A stretch of DNA of 64,000 bases from Volvox africanus. Taxonomy: Eukaryota; Chlorophyta; Chlorophyceae; Chlamydomonadales; Volvocaceae. A model generated the notes under the pieces. The model was not told the origin of the DNA, made no database searches, and saw only the letters and a list, made by a program, of their open reading frames with translations. Position numbers and translations under genes: made by a program. Below are positions 12,338 to 23,600 of the stretch, piece after piece. The stretch covers positions 124,001 to 188,000 of the forward strand of contig BSDZ01000080.1 of assembly GCA_030268105.1 (NCBI GenBank). The letters are read 5' to 3'. Every line of letters starts with the position of its first letter. The first letter of the stretch is position 1.

Positions 12338-15300
12338 TCAGAACCTCTCAATTCCATCCAAACGTACGGAAATCCCCATCCAATGCAGCAGCGCCAGCTC
12401 CGAAAGCACCGCCATCTGGCCGTCCCGTCCCGTCCGCGCCACAGACAATAACGCCGCTGTCACCGCTGCGCTTGCGTTCATGTCAAATCGCATTCGCCGC
12501 GGGTGGGCAATATTGCCCTCATTGCCACCGCTGCCACTGCCGCTGCCGCCAGAACCTACCGGCAGCATCCATCTTTCGGGCCAAGCTCCTCTTTGATATA
12601 GCTCGCCGAGCGTGGTTCCGCACTCCTCGTCCTCATCTGCCTCGAAGCTGCTGGGAAAACCCTCCCCATCCCCTTCACCTGGTGGCGGAGGCAGCGCCTT
12701 CCCGCACTGCGCGCCAAAGCCAGTTGCCGCCGCGGCCACTATATCCGCGTGGCGTCGTTTTTCCTCAGCCAGCACCGCCATCAGCTCCCGCACCGCCCCA
12801 CTCGCCAACAGCAATGGCGCTACTCGCCGCAGCCCGCACAGTCTCGCCAGTAGCCACCCAGCCAACACCCGGCACCGCCCTTGCTGCCAACTGACCGGTG
12901 CCTCCTCGGGCCAGCGAAGCAATCGCACCAGCGCAGACACCAGCTCCACTGCGCGCGCACTGTTCTGCCGCTCTCCGCCGTTCCCGCCCCGCAGTGCCTC
13001 CGCCTCCGCCGCCAATAATGTCTTCAGCGGTGGTAACCGAAGGCCATACGACCCCGAGAGCTCCTTCGTGTAGCTGAGAATCGCAGAGCTGTCCATTTGC
13101 TGCGCACCCAACCTTGGCTGAATCTTGCTTTCTGCCTGGCTGCCTCCCTCCTTCTCTGGGCTCTCGTCCTGGTCCTCGTCGTCCTCATCAGGCAACCCCG
13201 CGACCAACCGCAGAGCCTCGTCATCCGTGCTAATTGCCCGTAACAGCTGAAGAGCCCAGTACCGGGCTGCCGGTTTCGGGTGCACCAGCAGCCGCAGCAG
13301 CACCCGGGCAGCGGTGGGGTCGCCACCAACCTCCTGCTTGGCCTCTGTGTTACCCGCCGCCAGGTGCACCAGCGCCTCCGCTGCGTTGATAGCTGCTTCG
13401 GGAGGGCCTTGGCCCAGGCAGCGAACTAGAGCGGGCAGCGCGCTAGACGTCAGGAGCTCAGCCTGAGGCACAGCACGGGGAGGGACTGGGGTTAGTGCGC
13501 AACGGCGTGTGAATGCGGGTGGGACGGCGAAGGTGGGTGAGTTAGATCTCGCGGCGCAGTGTGTGTGCGTTCGTGAGGGGCATGTGCTGACGATGCGGGG
13601 TAGAAACGCGACGATCACCGGTACGGCATTCTCTTTTGGCGTTGCGTCAACTTGCTTTACCTCCCGGCTTCGTGCTTAGGGTTTTAGGTTTTTAGGCCGT
13701 CGCGTCGTACCTGCATGCCCACGTATCTTGACAAACTGCACAACACCGCCGCCGCGAACTCCTGCGCACTGGCCACTGCACGTGGGGACGCAGCGGAAGA
13801 CGGTGATGAGGTTGACACGACCTCTGTAGCCGCCGCCGCGGGTCTGCGCGGCGCCGCCATCGACATTGTCGCCACCATAGACACCAGTATGGGTAAAGCC
13901 CCCGCCCGCACCACCACTGCCGCGTGGCGCTCCTCCTGCTCACACAGCAACATCAATGTGGCCAAGACGTACGTACGAGCCTTCTCGGTGCCTGGAGGGA
14001 GGCAAAAGAGGAGTGGATGGAGAACAAAGCCACGATGAAGGACAATGGGCAGTGAGCAGACAGCGTACTCCGGCGGCGGCGAGGAAACCTGCCACAACTA
14101 GCACTCGCAGTTCGATGCACCGGAAGTCTCAAGGTTTGATTCAGCAATATAACTGCTGGGAACCGAGCTGGGGATTAGGAAGGGGCCGTGGGATTCGAAT
14201 CTTTCCCCTCCACCGTGCCTTCTCTTGTTCTCTCCATTTTCCTCCCCTCCTTTTGTCCCCACCCCTCCTCAACCCTTCAGCCGCATGAAAGACGTTTATA
14301 GGGGCGCCCCACCTGGCGCGTGTGAGTACGGTACCTGTACGGCCCGTGTACACTGCCCGTACATGCTAAGGAACCCGGGGCCCCAGTTCCTTTTGGTCTT
14401 TGTTTCTTTCTCGGTAGTAGGCACCCGAACGGGGCCGGAACCCGTACGGGCCCCAGTTCCTTTGGGTCTTTGTTTCTTTCTCGCATCCCCGAAACATGAT
14501 GCCCACCACAACCCCCTGACGCGGCTGCTCACCACTGGACAAGAGCGGCACCATAGCGGGCACGGCACCACATCCCACGATGTGAAAGTGCATATCTGGG
14601 TTCTGCGCAAGAACGGCCAAGACGCTGGTGGCGTGTTCAGCAACCACCGCCCCTGACCCGCGTGATCCTTGAAGGAGAGGAAGCACTGCGGGAACAACCT
14701 GAGTACGCGGGGAAGAACAAGGAAAGACCTAACACCCAGCCGTATTAGAGGAGAATTGGGAAGCCGAGGCGTACCTCGATGACATCAAGAAGGATACGTC
14801 ACCCTCCTGCGCCAAATCCGAACCCAACATCCAGGATGCCCTTTCCCTTTCCCATCCAGCTCACCCCGCTGGCCTTGATGCGGCCGTGTGTGGGCACTGC
14901 CTGCGCCAGGATGGCCAGCAGCCGGCACGCGTGAGTCTGCTCCTCATCGCAGCCGCGCTGGACCAGGGACAGCAGCGGCTCCACAGCTCCCTCCTACGCA
15001 GTGGGAGGTGGGAGGTGGGAGGTGCGAGCAATCGCAAGCCAGGGTTGGGGATTGCCTTTTTAGGTGTAGACCTTCCAGTCAGTTGGTGAAATGGCGAGCG
15101 GAACTTCATTCACCGAAAGATGACAGTCTCCTCCTTTCGAACAGCAGCCCCTTGCCGACGGAGGTGGGCCTCCATACCTCCGACCCACCTCAGATTGCAA
15201 TTGCGGTAGCCTCCTCACCCTCATCCCGGTTTTCCCCCGTCCACCCCACCCAGGCCCCCGGCAGTTCCTTGGATCTCACCCGCACTGCGTCCATCTGGCA

Positions 15301-18238
15301 CTCCGCCGAGTGGTTGCACAGACGGGCCAGCACCAGCAGCGCGTACATACGGGCAATGTGGTCGCAGCGGCGGGACCGCAGCAACCCCACCAGCGGCTGC
15401 ACGTGGTTCAAACCCGCAACGACGGCCGGAACCTGACAGCGGAAGGAAAGGAGGAGAACACATCCGCAGTATTGATCCACTCTACACCCAAATATGTGTG
15501 CGGGGAACGGCGCGGCCGGTGCCCCAATGTAGGCAAGGCCGGAAGGTAAGTCCGCAAACATGGAGTTAGCGGATAACATGTTGAAATTGGTACCTAAACA
15601 CGGGGATCGGGATGAACCTACCAATGGATGTCTCAGCAGCAACAGTAGCAGCGTGTTCAGGGCCGATCCGTGGCTAAGTGACAGAACTTTTCCATTACCA
15701 TTCTCGTGTCCGTCAGTCTCTTCCAGACAACCCCTCAGTTCTCCCTCATCGTACGCCCACCTGCGGCACTAATGCCATATCCAACATTAGCGCGGACGCC
15801 ATATCCCGACTGGGCCGGTCATCCAGTACCTCCATGCACCCGCACAGAGCCCCCAATCCGCCGGACTGGACCAACACCAGTAGCGCAGCATCGCGCCAGT
15901 CCCGCTCCCTTTGATGATGGTGAGCCTCACCCGGCATCCCGGCAGCGGCAGCGGCCAGGCTTCTACCCCCCTGCTGATGCGGTTCTGCTGCCGTCTGCAC
16001 CGGTGGCAGTGTCTGACATACAAGTTTGTACGTCGCGAACACGGCCATCTGCACCAGCATGGTCGGCCGGCAGCCCATCAGCCGGACCAACAATCCCAAC
16101 CCGCCCGCCGCCACCGCCGCCTCTGCCAGCTCCGGCACCCGCGCCGCCTGCACCAACACACTGGTAGCGAAAAAAGCCGCGCTTATGTCGGCGCTCCAGC
16201 CGTACTCCTCTGCCGTGCCATCGGACCAACCATCGGTGGCGCCACCGAGGGGCTTCGGCCCCGCAGGCCCTGTCGGGACCAGCAGTGTGGATGGGTAGGA
16301 CGATTTGTTCGTCGCCGGTGGCTGAGATGGATTGTGTGATGGCGCGATGACAGCGGATGGCAACCTGGCGGCCCTCAGAACCCCCACCGCCGCCTCCACA
16401 GCTGCCACCAGCTGCGGCTCTAGTCCCGGGTGCTGGTCGGGATCGATAAGCGATTCCTCAGTCAGCAGTCTGCGTCATGACGAGGACCGGTGTTGGCAGG
16501 GATGGAAGAAGACCCATAGCGGGATGGGGTTGGAAGGTGTTGCCAGTGTCGATAGGGACGTCAGACTTAAAGGATATGTGATGGATCTCAATCCCGTACC
16601 CTGTATAAATATCGATCGTATAGTGATCATTTTGAAATACGGCACACATGGGCATAAATGGAAAAGCATGACCCGACAACCCGGACACGGGACTTACGTA
16701 CACAGACACTCGAGCGCCACACTCGTGGCAGCGCTGACGCCACGCTCCGGAACCTGATAACGGTCCATGCCGTTTTTCTTTAGGTTATCACCATACATCC
16801 CCCGAACGCCGCCCAGCTGGCCTGGCTCCGCGGCCGCTTCATCAATGGCCATGACGGCTTCAGTGAGGAAGGGCAGCAGTCCCGGCACCTGCAGCAGCAT
16901 GTCCGGCTTCAGCTTTCCCCCCACCAGACCGCTGTGCAGCTGATCCAACAGAGCCCGCTGCTGCTGCACCCGATGCCGCCGTCGCCGCAGCAACCCGGCC
17001 CGTGACGCACGCTGCGCTTCAGAGGCCTTTTGGAGACTACCGCTATCCAGCAATGAGCTGCTCCTACTATTGTGCTTCCCTGAAGTCTCCTTATCCTGGT
17101 CCTGCTGGTGGCTTAGGTGGTGGACGGGGCTCTGCTCGTCCTCGCGGCCACTTAGCTCCAGCAGCAGCTGCACGGGAAATGATCGAGAGTGTGCGACGGT
17201 AACAGGCGACAGGTGAGTGTGTGCGGCCCCGGCATGGGCGAGTTGGGTGCGTGAAACTGACCCAAGAGGTGGGTTAGGGGCCGATGAAACAGCAGATCGC
17301 TGTGTTGTCGAATTTCCATTTTTCACCTCCGAGTCGCTCCCACCGCCTCTCTCTCTCACACCGATGTCACGCTTCCGTCTCCCCTTTTCCGTCCGCACCT
17401 GCCGCAATGAGCTCATATCGAGTTCAGCCCTCACGAGGGACGCACTCAAGGAGTGGACCCCAGCACTGCCGTTCCCGGTCCAGCTGGCGGCCACGTCATC
17501 ACTGCCGCAATCCTCCTGATTATCTGAAAGCGTCCAGGGATACGGCAGCGGAGAACCCCTGAGCCCGGAAGCTGCCCCACCGCCGACAGCCCGCTGCTGC
17601 TCAAGCTCTTCCGGCCCATCCGGATACCAGTCAGTGGGTGTGGACGCCGCGAAGGAAGTCCGCGGAGAGCTTACAGTATCGGCATTATTAGATGTGGCGA
17701 CAGTCGTGATAGCAGTGGATGCGGCAGCCGAGGTGGCAGATGGCAGCGGAGGCATGTGGAAGTGACGACGAGCGCTCTGCTGGGAGGATGCGCTAGACGC
17801 CTGCTGGGAACCGCCTGCAGCAGGGCCGCCTGATGCCGCTGCCGCCGCGGCGGTACCACTCCCAGCCCCATCCGCTGTGTCCGAGTTGCAACCCTTGCTG
17901 GGAGGAGCTCCTGACGCGCGAATCCATTCACCCTCGTCATTCACGACATTATTATTTCCGCCGTTGTTGCTGCCTCCTTTGCCGCCTGGGCCAGAGCCAG
18001 AGGGAGAACCGAAGGATGGGAACCCAAAGGACGGAAAACCAAATGGGATGGCAGAGCAGGTCTGAGCTATATGGCGTTTGATTGGGCTGGATAATATGTT
18101 GCAGGTATGGCCGCGCGACTGTGTTGGGGAGGCGAGGGACGATAAGGCGTGGGTGGAAGGGCTCGGGTGCTGACGGCAGTCATGGACCTTTGGCGACGGG
18201 CGCGGACTGAGGAACGTTGCTGCAGACGAAGCAGACAT
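12338..18238 (-). CDS. Armadillo-repeat protein with long disordered N-terminus
   Basis: Minus-strand exons read: 18238-16698, 16469-15761, a small exon near 15676-15630, 15432-15280, 14993-14865, 14698-14507, 13991-13711 and 13462-12338. Most junctions keep phase, including the split Thr codon between the first two exons. The first about 500 residues are low-complexity Ser/Ala/Gly/Asn with repeated GFPSFG. A basic helix then leads into helical repeats of armadillo type, for example YVLATLMLLCEQ, MYALLVLARLCNHSAE, HATSVLAVLAQN and AAINAAEALVHLAAGN, each with the Ala/Leu spacing of ARM helices. ARM proteins are binding scaffolds in adhesion, transport or ubiquitin ligases. No U-box, F-box or kinase domain is visible, so the partner and pathway stay unknown. 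Start ATG 18238 follows in-frame upstream stops only distantly, so a farther start is possible. An acidic insert (DEDDEDQDESPEKEGG) interrupts the last repeat exon. Confidence 0.75.
14378..14483. repeat. 36-bp direct repeat pair inside an ARM-gene intron
   Basis: Positions 14378-14413 and 14448-14483 carry the same 36-base sequence with one mismatch, beginning GGGCCCCAGTTCC and ending TTTGTTTCTTTCTCG. They sit 70 bases apart within the intron between exons 14507-14698 and 13711-13991. The spacer contains CCCGTACGGG-like palindromic pieces. Confidence 0.8.
15001..15028. repeat. 7-bp tandem repeat (GTGGGAG) in an ARM-gene intron
   Basis: Three perfect copies of GTGGGAG and a fourth with one mismatch lie just upstream (in transcript order) of the acceptor of exon 14993-14865. 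On the transcript this gives a CTCCCAC polypyrimidine-rich run, which may serve as the acceptor's pyrimidine tract. Confidence 0.75.
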
Positions 18239-20650
18239 TCTGAAGTGATAGATGAAGCCTGTGAAGTTCCATTGGGAAGTGGGTATTAATTTATGGTAAA
18301 CAATCGAAATGGGTTCTGTCAGTTGCCACTCTGTGTCATCGACAGCTGGCATACACAGCGCCCTCCTAATAATATATGATTCCCGATCATAACGGTACCT
18401 GCTTGAGAAAAGATTATGTGACAACTGCTCAATCTCGCGAGCACGCCTCGGAACAGTTAATATTCTGTTATATGATAAGCATAATCGTGATAATTTTTTT
18501 GATAAAGCAATTACAGCTAAGCCTTTGTATTCCAAAAAGATTAACACGATGCAAATCAATCAGTCAGTCGAAGCTCGGATAATCAGGCCTCTCACCCTAT
18601 GCAGTGCAGCAGTGTTGCGATATTTAACATAAATAAAGGATTTCGATAACAGTCACCGCCATTTACGATTAGCAAGCAACAGCCTTGCTACAAGCCAAGG
18701 ATGATGTGGGTTGTCGCCGTACCTGTTATCATAACGCGACGGTTCGGGCCATTGGTATGGTCAAACGTTTCTTATATTTTTCAATTATATTTTTCGTGTG
18801 CATAATCAGGGCGGTAATGTGCAATTCTGCAGTGTGCAGTCCCTATCTCCCTAATGTGGCAACGAATAACGTATGAATAAAGGGCAATAAAGTAACACGA
18901 CTAAACGAGAACTTCCATTAGATAAGAGAATTCGGGTCTGGTCATCTATCTGATTGTTTACCTAAAGCCCCGTCATTCACGCAGCCATCTTTAATGCGTG
19001 CTCTCCTGTGCTGTACGGTGTTTCCTAAGCCGCTGCTACGTGGGAATGCGCGGCAACATTCCTACTAGCGCCTATTAATGTCAGTGTCTTTTCCAGCTCA
19101 AATGACATCTGAAAGCAAGCAACGGTAGCATATCGATAGTATACGGTAGCTGACATGGTGGTGGGGCTGCTGCGTGCAGCTGCGAGTCTACATCTCATAT
19201 CCCCAGTGCCCATCTACTACTACAAAACCCCAGCCCTGATTTCATACGGTGTGAGCTCAACAGTGTACTTTGGGTACGCAGAAATGGCACGCGCCCATGG
19301 GATGGATACCACTGTACGAAAGACGCACATGCTCGCTAAGCATGAGTTGGGCTCCGTAGCATGAGGCGAATAGCGGAGATCTATCGAGAAAGACGCAGGA
19401 AGTTTTGGATTATTTTAATTGGTGTAATGAGGCTAATGCACGCAGCCTCCGCCGCGTGAGATCTATCACGCCACCACCACCGCCTCCACCACCAGGGAGA
19501 TAGGTGGGTATTTGCAGGAGTAATACTGTTTACGTGTGGTTGCTTCTCGGCTATGTTACTCGTCCTTGCTGGCACTTATTGCGACTGGGCCTGTAATGCT
19601 GACGTGGGGATCAGTTCATGCTAATCGTGAAATTGAGTACAGGATATGGTTCGTTCCCCACTGCCCCCAGGCGGATCCCTGACAGGCGCTGTCCTGATTG
19701 CTACCCCACGGATTAGGCGGATTAGTACAGACTTCGCTGTACACATGTGCACGCGCTTTTCCAGGGATTAAAATTAGGTTAAGATATTTCGTCGTATCCG
19801 CTTTCACAAAGAAGTGGTCGTTGAGATTAGATTGGAAAATTTTTTTTCTGATCGCGGCCGAGTACGAAGTTGGCTCTTCGGGATTAAGGTGCTTCCGGTC
19901 CTAAAGATATCAAAACATTTCTTATTCCTGACGGATCAATTAAGGAAAGGCCTAAAGCAATTTCAGGGCTTGGATTTGGTAAAGTTCTGCACAATGCATC
20001 AGGCCGAAACTCGCCGTTTTCGGTCATCTTTTAGCATTTTGAGTTGCTTACACTGAAAAAGACAGTACTGCAACAACAGATTTGGTCTCTGCAACGTGAA
20101 AAGGAAGCAAAGACTATTGCCGTGTATAATCAGTGCTTTTTTCTTTATCTTTTGGATTTCCATGTATTGGCCGGGATTAAATTTGCCCCAATACGTCGAA
20201 ATCAATCCCGACATAAACACCCACACAGTAATGACGCCATTACTATTTGATCTTCTTATCAAGAGCCCATAATAACACATTAATGATATATAATTATCCT
20301 GGAAAGTTTGTTTGGTAACGTGGTGTCGCGGTATGCCCATTTACGTTTGGCATGGCTGAGTAGAGGCATGCCTGAAAATTTAAAAGTCCCTTCAATTAAA
20401 CCGGTGTGGTTTCCAAAGCCTGGTCTCCGGTTGTCTGCGGTTTGTCGACTGGTGCAGCACGGCTTGACACCCAGGCTGGCAACCAGACTTCATCCGTGTA
20501 CATGGACAGCGTTAGAATGGGCGCGTTCCCTGTGTCTCAATGCATATCCGACGGGGAACGTAACGGCGCTAACCTAAGGGCGCAACCGCCTGTTTTGTCG
20601 GAGAGTCCAAATATCGGCGCAACCGTCGTGACCAAGGGCAAGGTAGGCCG
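18239..20650. other. AT-rich divergent intergenic region (ARM gene / SNF2 gene)
   Basis: This 2.4 kb lies between two divergently read genes and is visibly more AT-rich than the coding parts, with runs such as ATAATTTTTTTGATAAAG near 18488. It should hold both promoters and possibly an unrecognised 5' exon of the SNF2 gene (open frames at 20308-20650 on the + strand). No family-like coding sequence or RNA gene is recognisable. Confidence 0.4.
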
Positions 20651-23600
20651 ATGCGGCGGGGGAAACTTGATATTACCTGCCCTGATGAGGCGGGCAGAGC
20701 TGATGGCCACAACTGGTCGAGAAGAGCGACAAGGAACCGTCCAACATGTGCAGCGGTGTGTGTCTCTCAGGAACGCGTTCTGATGGCTGCTAGATGCGGG
20801 GAACTAGTTGCAGAGTGTAGGAAAGCGCCCGAAACGCATCCCTCATCCGCGAACTGCTGCTCCTGCCCTCAACCCGTTCCCCAGGACCACAGAAACCTTG
20901 TCGCCCCGGCCCGCCTAATGGGGCTGCAGCAGATGGGGCCTCTGCCGCAGAGGCAGCAGCAGTACCTGCACCAGCAACAACGTCAGCTACGTGACGGTGT
21001 TCCAGCCGCAGCAGCAGTGCAAGGAGCTTGGGCAGTGGAGTACGGCAGGAAGGCATCAACCACATCCTCGCCACAGTCCGTGAGAAAGGGCTCCAGCATA
21101 GAAATTACCGGTAAAGGCAGTTGGGGGTGCAGAGATGGCGGTGATGGCATCGGGGATGGCGCACGGGGGCCTGATTCCTCCAAAACGGTGGCGGACTGGG
21201 GCCTTATGCGGAGAGCCATGCCACTGCAAAGATTGGGTCAAGTAGTGTCGCGAGCGGCGGTGTCCTGGGAAACTGGCTGGCAGCCGCACCAGCAGGCGAA
21301 CAACCAAACCGAGACCCAGACCTGTCATATGGGGGAAACCACGGTCCCTCCAGCTTTGGGTATTTCGGCCGTGGTGCTTCAGCCAGGCCTCAGTGCCCGG
21401 GAGATTTTTCGGTAAGTGAGGAGAGGTTTTGGGCGGGCTGGGCGCCGGTTGCGGTCTGTTGCTTTGCGGGGGTGGGAAGCCCCGAGACATGGCTGAAGGG
21501 GAGGGTCCAGACTGGCAATCCACTATGTCCGGAGGAGGAAAGGGGAACATGTGGCGGTAGCATGAGTGCATACCTCAACGTGAAGTAGTTGCGTTTCACG
21601 ACCTTCCCCCTCCCGCACGCACACAATGGCCCTTCCGACATTCGGCCTACACAGAGCGGGGTCTGAGCTCAGGCGACCCTGGGTAGTGCAGGAGATAGTG
21701 GCGGTGAAACGGCAGCAGGAGGAAGCTGAGCGGCGGCGGGAGCGCCACGAGGCTGCAGCGGCGGCGGCGGTGCGGTCCCTGCTCTTGGCTGAGGCGGCCA
21801 TGGGCGCCAGGGAGAGAGCTGCAGCGGCCAAGAAAAGGGCGGCAATGCGCCAGGCAAGTGCCAGAGGACCTAGGGGGACGGTGGGGATGATTTGAATGTG
21901 AATGCCAATGTGATGAAGTTGAGTTCCAAAATCAAAACATTGCCCGTATGTGGGAGTCATTTCAAGCACGAGGGCGCGTTGTTTTGTGTTACCGTGTATG
22001 TGTAAACACGCCGTCCATGTAAACGTAATGGATCGTGTCTTGCTGTGTGGTGGATAGCGATAGGATGTGGTACTGCCTCCGGCGCACCGATGCCCGCACC
22101 ATCCCAACACCTGTGTGAGCGTTTTGGACATCGTTGGCGGATGCTTAGTATCCGTACGGTGTTCTGAACCTCTAAGGTCTCGGTTCAGCTCTTCTCTGCT
22201 GCACCCCTTCGTAGGTGCATCTTGGCCCTCTCATGGGTACTTTGTTTGGGCTTGGTGATTGGCTTTCACGTATTCGCAGTCTTATCCCCATTCCCCAGGC
22301 TCGCTGTACGGGAGTCAAGTCATGGCACACCAGGGAGCGGGCCAAGGCGGCGCGGGAGGCGGGGGAGAGGCTGAAGGTCCTCAAGGTGAGGGGCCCAGAC
22401 GGCGGCGGCAGGGGGCAACGAAGGAGCGCAGCGGGCTGTTATGCTCCGGTCCGTTGTCCGTTGATTGTTTGGTTACGAGACTCTCCCGTCCCTGTCCCCT
22501 TATCGGCTTCCCTGCGTGCACGCACCTGTGTTCCCCTTGTTTGGCTGACAAACCGGCCCGTCCGCCTGCCCATCCACACCAACCACGCACCATCAGTCAA
22601 ACAACTACTCAGCCTACTTGCTGTTGGCCTCTCGCGCTAAGGACTCACGTCTCAGGGAGCTCCTGCAGCGCACGGACGCCATTATGGCCGCCCTCACGGA
22701 GCAGCTGGAGCACCACAAGGCGGCCACGGCGGCAGCAGAGGGCCTGACGGGGACGGCAGTAGCTGCGCAGGCGTCAGAGCCCGGGTTAATGTTAGGGATG
22801 ACCGTGCCAGTGTCAGGGCGGGCAGACACCGCCCGAGGGGACATCCACAACCCCATTAGAACCCCTCCGGCGACCCATGACTCAAACAGGGTCTCCGCCG
22901 TGGAGACATTGGGAGGAAGCAGAGAGGCCGGCGGGGCGGGGGAGAAGGAAGCTGAGGCAGCAGGAATTGCCGCCGTCGCCGCTGCTGCAGTGGCGGCTGC
23001 TGCAGCTGCAGCGGTGGGCAGCCGGTCGTCAAAAATGGGCTCAGCAGCAGCAGCAGCGACGACAGCAGCCTCCGCAGCGCTACTATTGTCTGCGTCTGCC
23101 GACTGCACTGCTGACTCCATCACCGCGGCCATGATTTCCCGCCAGCAGCGCTACTATGAAGCTGTGCATGGCACTCGGTGCGCTGTCGCAGAGAAAGATG
23201 TGGATAGGGCGAGAGATGTTTGAGTCTAAGGGAAGGCGTTCATCCGGTCATAGTAACTGGGGAGAGGGGGGGAGACGCGGGGAACCAGAGTAAATAGGCA
23301 AATGGTCCAGGGAGCGCTTTCTTCGGGATTGCAGGCCGCCATCGTATTTGCGTTCCCGTCACCTCGATCTCCGCCTTGATATCTGTCCCTCATCCCCGCG
23401 GTTTCCTCCACGGCCCCATGACCCCATTACGCTAGCGAGGCCATCTCCGCCCCCGCCATGTTGTCCTCCTCCGGCTGTCAACTGCGCCCGTACCAGCTCG
23501 ATGGACTTAGGTTCCTGGCGTCCCTGTTTGTCAACAGGGTGAGGGCGGGGAATGGGGGACAAGGGTGAGGGCGGGGAATGGGGGACAAGGGTGAGGGCGG

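Noticed and set aside
13676..13697. Telomere-like TTAGGGTTTTAGGTTTTTAGG near an ARM-gene donor
   Set aside because: Only two or three degenerate units, no array. Chance or a short interstitial remnant is likelier than a former chromosome end.
14180..14200. tRNA B-box-like sequence GGATTCGAATC
   Set aside because: No cloverleaf arms, A-box or anticodon stem could be fitted around it, and it lies in an ARM-gene intron.
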